Below are positions 60,336 to 64,000 of a stretch of 64,000 nt of DNA, piece after piece. The notes under the pieces were generated by a model. That model ran no database searches. It had not been told where the DNA came from and was given only the letters and a program-made list of their open reading frames with translations. The translations under genes and the position numbers were made by a program. Origin of the DNA: Bradyrhizobium sp. MOS002 (GTDB lineage: Bacteria > Pseudomonadota > Alphaproteobacteria > Rhizobiales > Xanthobacteraceae). Position 1 is the first letter of the stretch, and each line of letters begins with the position of its first letter. The stretch spans positions 62,001 to 126,000 of the forward strand of contig NZ_PYFX01000014.1 of assembly GCF_003020115.1 (NCBI RefSeq), in the 5' to 3' direction.

Positions 60336-61358
60336 TCAACCGGTCACGGTCTGATTCCGACCAGCCTGTTTTGCGTGATACAGTGCGTTGTCGCATCGCT
60401 CAAAAAGTGCTTCGTAGCTCTCCCCAGGGATGAACTCGGTGGCGCCGATAGAAACTGTAACCTGGCCGATATGTTCTCCGGTAGCACGTTTGGTCAACCG
60501 AGCGTCTGCAATTCGCTTGCGAACTCGTTCGGCTACCTCCTTGCAGCTCGAGATGGCGGCACCTGGCAGCACGCCAAGGAGTTCTTCACCTCCATATCGT
60601 GCAGCAAAGTCGGTATCCCGAATTGTGTCTTGCAAGCATTGGGCTACGAGCCGCAGGACCTGATCTCCCAATTGATGTCCGTGCTTGTCATTGAAGGACT
60701 TGAAGTGGTCGATGTCGACGAGGAAAACGCTCAGTGCCGCTCCCCGCTCCATGGCCCGAATCTGCTCTGATCGAAGAAACGATTCTAGAGCGCGTCGATT
60801 CGCAAGCCCAGTAAGAGCATCCGTTTTCGAATTCACTTCAGCCTGTTCAAGTGCGGCCCGAAGTTGGTCGAGTTCGTCCGAAGCTGCCGCGAGTTTCGCT
60901 TCCAGTGAAGAAGCTCTTTCTGTCGCCAGCACAAGTTCGTGGCTCAACTGCTGCAAAGCTAGCTCGGAATTTTTGCCTTCGAGCGTAGCCGCGATTTGAC
61001 TCAAGCCAGAGGCGTGCAGGCCGTTGTCATGGATCGCTTCCGACAGATTATCTTTAACATTCCGCAATATGAATCCCAGCTCCTCCTGCATGCTCTGCCC
61101 AGCATGAAGTAAGCTGTTGTAGCGCAGAAACGTGCCGTAGAGCTCACGGTTCACAGTTTTGTCGAACGAGCGTTTATTCGACCGCAGAATGTCTATGGTT
61201 CTCCGCAATGCGTCGGAACGGCCAAGAACGTAGGTGAACCAAACGGAGAAGTTAGAGGGAATGACGGGGATGTTCAGCTCGGCCAGAAGTTGCAGCGCCT
61301 CTTGTGCAACCGCGGCAGCATGTTGAGAATCCAAATCGTCGAGCGCTTGCATGGGCAA
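60336..61358 (-). CDS. Diguanylate cyclase (GGDEF) with an N-terminal helical domain
   Basis: 340 residues. Residues 1-165 are helical and cytoplasmic, ending in a coiled coil (LEAKLAAASDELDQLRAALE). The GGDEF domain follows: DALTGLANRRALESFLRSEQ, FLVDIDHFKSFNDKHGHQLG, and the active-site loop FAARYGGEELLGVLPG. The loop is GGEEL, not GGEEF; Leu at the last position is uncommon. The RDTD five residues before it is a good product-inhibition site (RxxD). The N-terminus has no membrane helix. It could make the cyclic di-GMP read by the PilZ protein at 8155 and by polysaccharide control, but no link is shown. Confidence 0.9.
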   Translation of the reverse strand: MPMQALDDLDSQHAAAVAQEALQLLAELNIPVIPSNFSVWFTYVLGRSDALRRTIDILRSNKRSFDKTVNRELYGTFLRYNSLLHAGQSMQEELGFILRNVKDNLSEAIHDNGLHASGLSQIAATLEGKNSELALQQLSHELVLATERASSLEAKLAAASDELDQLRAALEQAEVNSKTDALTGLANRRALESFLRSEQIRAMERGAALSVFLVDIDHFKSFNDKHGHQLGDQVLRLVAQCLQDTIRDTDFAARYGGEELLGVLPGAAISSCKEVAERVRKRIADARLTKRATGEHIGQVTVSIGATEFIPGESYEALFERCDNALYHAKQAGRNQTVTG

Positions 61359-62282
61359 TTATTTATTCCAAAATGCAGGAAAGAATCGTTTTCAAGAATG
61401 ATAGCTCAAGCAAGTTCCACCAATCAACAGCGCCAAACGTCAAATGCTGAAACTGGCGAGGCTCTCGCTGCGGCAACTTGCCTTCTCTCCAACATAGCAA
61501 AGTTGCGATCTCGGCGTCCGTGACCGTGCAGGTGTGGTCTCAATCAAGGATTGCTTCATCCGGCTCATGCAATCGTCCGATACCTCAACCTGCCGTACAC
61601 CTTGCGCAGTGCACCCAACGATAGGGCACCAGAACGCAGGAGCAATGTAAAACCGAGACCGCTACGGTTGGCGGTGCGAGCTCTCTGCAACGTTCGCGCG
61701 TGCCGTGTACGTGCGAATCCAAGCAACACCGGTGCAGCTTGCTTGCTGCGCCGCCTCCGTTTGCACTGCATTCACGCTTGCGCTCTCGCCTTGGCTGCGC
61801 TTCAATCTATGCTTCAGCGCGGCAGTTGTGCATGGAATTATTCATCACCGCAATTTACATCCGAGGTGTCGTGGCGGAGATCGCCGCGGCCGAGGCATTT
61901 CTCGGTGACAAGCAGCTATTATCGAGGCCGCCGCAGCTATTGTCGTTGGCTTGACCCACATCCGAGTTGCAAACGAGGGCGGCTGAGATTGACTCCACGG
62001 ATACACCGACTGGCACGAACTCCTGACGGTATGACGGGATCTGTTCAATGGGGGAAGCTCTAGCTGTCCTGTTGGTTGAGATACGGAAAGGTGAGGGGGC
62101 ATCTGCTTACATCTTTGAGATCGGCGCCTGCTCCCCCAATGTTTCTGCTCAAGCGATCTGTCTTTCTTTTGTACATTGCATCCCCGTCGCGGCACCTAAG
62201 GCAAGAATTTTTGGCTCCAAAGGCCTGCCGTACCGGCGGCGTTCTGTTGCGGATTGGAGCCGGCCAAAATTCGGTGGGAAAA
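61359..62282. other. Long intergenic stretch with no recognisable gene
   Basis: About 920 bp. Open frames on both strands are Arg/Ser/Cys-rich without family features. Confidence 0.4.
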
Positions 62283-62588
62283 ATGAGCGAAGCGTCAGGT
62301 AATAATGAAAAGCCGATCTTTACGATGGAGATCGACGGTAAGCCTGTGATAGCGTTCGGGGCCGAAAACTTTGCGGAGGCGCGCGAACTCTGTCGCGAGC
62401 AGTGGCTGAAGGATGATCTCGCCGGCCTTACGTCCGGCGGTGTGTGGATTTATAAAGAGGGAGCGAAGCTGCAGGTCCGCCGAGCTACGGTCAGAGAGGT
62501 AGAGATGTACGGAGATGCTGAGCGTTCGGTAGAAGCAGCCGATGCTCTGATGATCGCTTATTTGGTCGATCTCGATGATATGGATTAA
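62283..62588 (+). CDS. Conserved hypothetical protein (101 aa)
   Basis: Start ATG after GGTGGGAAAA. The sequence IFTMEIDGKPVIAFGAENFA, EARELCREQWLKDDLAGLTS and VRREVEMYG-like VRRATVREVEMYG is compact and coding-like. It is a paralogue of the frameshifted gene at 7596-7933 (FTLEVDGKPVVAFA). The family is common in Bradyrhizobium and has no known role. Confidence 0.7.
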   Translation: MSEASGNNEKPIFTMEIDGKPVIAFGAENFAEARELCREQWLKDDLAGLTSGGVWIYKEGAKLQVRRATVREVEMYGDAERSVEAADALMIAYLVDLDDMD

Positions 62589-62971
62589 GAAGAACTGCTC
62601 TGCGAGAGCGGCGTGGCTCTCACGACGTTTCTGACGTATATGTGCGATGCGCTGCCGCGCTCTCAGTGGACTATGCGGTCGAGAGCTTCTTGTTACGAGC
62701 AAACAATTCACATTAATTAAGTTACGAACTGCGCGAGCGTCAGCGCCCAAATGGCTTCACTGACTGGCGGTGAGCTGACGGCGGGGTATCATTGCCTCCA
62801 GCGAAGCCTGCGCCTCCGATCGCGGCCTTCATCAGTGCATGAACGTGGTTTTAGTTGCGCAAAGGCAAACTCTCTACCAACTTTGTTTTGAAACGTGTCA
62901 ATGGTCCCATCTACTTCCCGCCCATCCGGTGCAGCCGCGTCTGCCGGGCAGGGTTTAGTGCGAGTTCCCGC
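62589..62971. other. Intergenic stretch with no recognisable gene
   Basis: About 380 bp between two small plus-strand genes, too long to assume one operon. Nothing else seen. Confidence 0.4.
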
Positions 62972-63277
62972 ATGACATTAAGGCCTGGAGAAGTCATTGG
63001 TTATCCCCGCGACCGAATGGTCTACCGTTTCACGATGATGCACGGAGACGAGGTTGTTTTATTTGAAATCAGCAACGCCGCTCTGTCTGAGCTTGGTAAG
63101 CGCTGGCTGACGCGCGGCAGCCTGAACTTGGATGCTGTTTTTGAGGGCCACCGCGATTTGATAGAACGGATTGCGACCTGTCTCTTTGACAATGCTGGCT
63201 ACCGTGCTCCGATTCCAATTAGGATTTTCGCAAAGCACCTGCCAGCCATCGGAGCCGTGCGTGAAGCCAATCCCTGA
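62972..63277 (+). CDS. DUF1488-like hypothetical protein (101 aa)
   Basis: The start MTLRPGEVIGYPRDRMVYRF and continuation TMMHGDEVVLFEISNAALSE, then DLIERIATCLFDNAG and IRIFAKHL fit the DUF1488 pattern (YxxxxxxVxFxxxxxxxxVxCxIS-ALxxL, IERIA). The frame is open further upstream (to 62855), but this ATG matches the family start. Function unknown. Confidence 0.65.
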   Translation: MTLRPGEVIGYPRDRMVYRFTMMHGDEVVLFEISNAALSELGKRWLTRGSLNLDAVFEGHRDLIERIATCLFDNAGYRAPIPIRIFAKHLPAIGAVREANP

Positions 63278-64000
63278 GCGGGAATCTATGAGCGGGACGA
63301 GGGTCTACGGCTGACGCCTCGCAACCGGCTATGTTGAAGCACCGCTGTCATTTGATGGTTGTGGCGGAAAAGCAACCCGGTCCCGAAGCCGACGAGGTCA
63401 CTCGGCAATAACGGCCGCCCGCTACGAAGCCCCGCTCTCAAGCAACTCGCACGCCCTCGACCCACATGATCTAGTGGCTCGGGCCTGCAGCGCGTAGTGC
63501 AACCTCGATGCGCCTTGGGGGGCTCCCAATGAATGAAGATGGAGGAATCCGCGTCAGCTGAGCTGGGTGTGTGACTACGAGCCCGGCTGCTGGTCCAGGG
63601 AAACTGCCGGCATGCTAAATGAGGGCTAATGGTACAGCTGCAAGGGTGTCCCGGTGGTGGTGTCGCTCGATAGAGCAAAGCCGCCCGGCGCGTGCCCCCA
63701 ATAGCGCGGTAGCGGGCGGGCGGCTTTGCGGTGGTCACCGGCATCCGAGCGTCAGCCTCACGGCGATCGCCAGCTGACCAGCCCGGCTCTCGCCGGCGAA
63801 CGTTGACCCGCCGCCAGCTACACCACGCCACAGGACACGATCAGCTTTAAGATGTCGCGAACCAATCGTCAGGGAACGAACAAGAAGCCCAGCACGCTTC
63901 CTCATTGTCGTTTGTCGGAGGGGGTATACGTGCTGTCAGAGGATTGACAGGACACTCATTCGCCCAAACAACAACGTTGATTGAAGCCCTCTCAAAACTC
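63278..64000. other. Intergenic stretch to the window end
   Basis: About 720 bp. A 181-residue minus-strand frame (63286-63831) is Arg/Pro-rich and not convincing. No RNA gene or repeat was recognised. Confidence 0.4.

Noticed and set aside
63286..63831. 181-residue minus-strand frame near the window end
   Set aside because: Arg/Pro/Ser-rich with no family feature; typical of random frames in high-GC DNA.
1..64000. CRISPR arrays, rRNA and tRNA genes, intact transposons or prophage
   Set aside because: No regularly spaced short direct repeats, no recognisable RNA gene and only decayed IS remnants were seen by eye; a tRNA and repeat scan would be decisive.

Overview
The window looks like chromosomal DNA of a soil alphaproteobacterium, most likely Bradyrhizobium or a close relative. 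The reasons are high GC, typical Bradyrhizobiaceae small proteins (PilZ, DUF6894, DUF1488-like, GrlR-like, NYN/LabA), many short hypothetical genes with long spacers, and a large exopolysaccharide locus. This assignment rests on recognising protein families by eye; no search was run.

Layout. (1) 1-3.2 kb: an amino-sugar catabolic block. A BadF-type sugar kinase and murQ are divergent from nagA. (2) 3.2-14.2 kb: a gene-poor accessory stretch with a decayed IS1182-type transposase, small hypothetical genes, a PilZ protein, a NYN-domain protein and three small genes that each carry a single-base frameshift. (3) 14.7-19.6 kb: a secreted TIM-barrel glycosidase-like protein followed by a dedicated type I secretion ABC transporter and HlyD-type adaptor. 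Four hairpins lie between substrate and exporter. (4) 19.6-25.2 kb: a four-gene minus-strand unit (147-bp-repeat coiled-coil protein, TAXI-type binding protein, VasI/TagO-like protein, PrmC-like methyltransferase) and a divergent secreted DsrE-like protein. (5) 25.3-57.9 kb: a polysaccharide locus. It has Wza-, Wzc-, Wzx- and Wzy-type components, an initiating sugar transferase, two glycosyltransferases, sugar-nucleotide enzymes including a UDP-glucuronate 4-epimerase and a DegT aminotransferase, and an FkbM methyltransferase. Unusually, it also has an NRPS-like adenylation-carrier-thioesterase protein, a free AMP ligase, a free acyl carrier protein, a free thioesterase paralogous to the fused one, two asparagine-synthetase-type amidotransferases and an NadE-type synthetase. 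Three LuxR-type regulators lie in the same region. (6) 57.9-64 kb: sparse DNA with a diguanylate cyclase, a small lipoprotein and small conserved hypotheticals.

Main discovery. A 17-bp box (consensus WTCVTTCRTTYGCATGA, 13 of 17 positions invariant) occurs seven times, all in the polysaccharide locus. Each copy is upstream of a transcription unit, in the same orientation relative to its gene. A CNTA tetramer lies 18-20 nt downstream of every box. The 18-bp extended box is an imperfect dyad. If the CNTA is the -10 element, the dyad is centred near -40, the position of a class II activator site. The likely meaning is one regulon joining seven transcription units (about 17 genes), including the amidotransferase/carrier-protein module, to polysaccharide assembly. 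The chemical idea is a polysaccharide decorated with amide or aminoacyl/acyl groups. That is inference from gene content.
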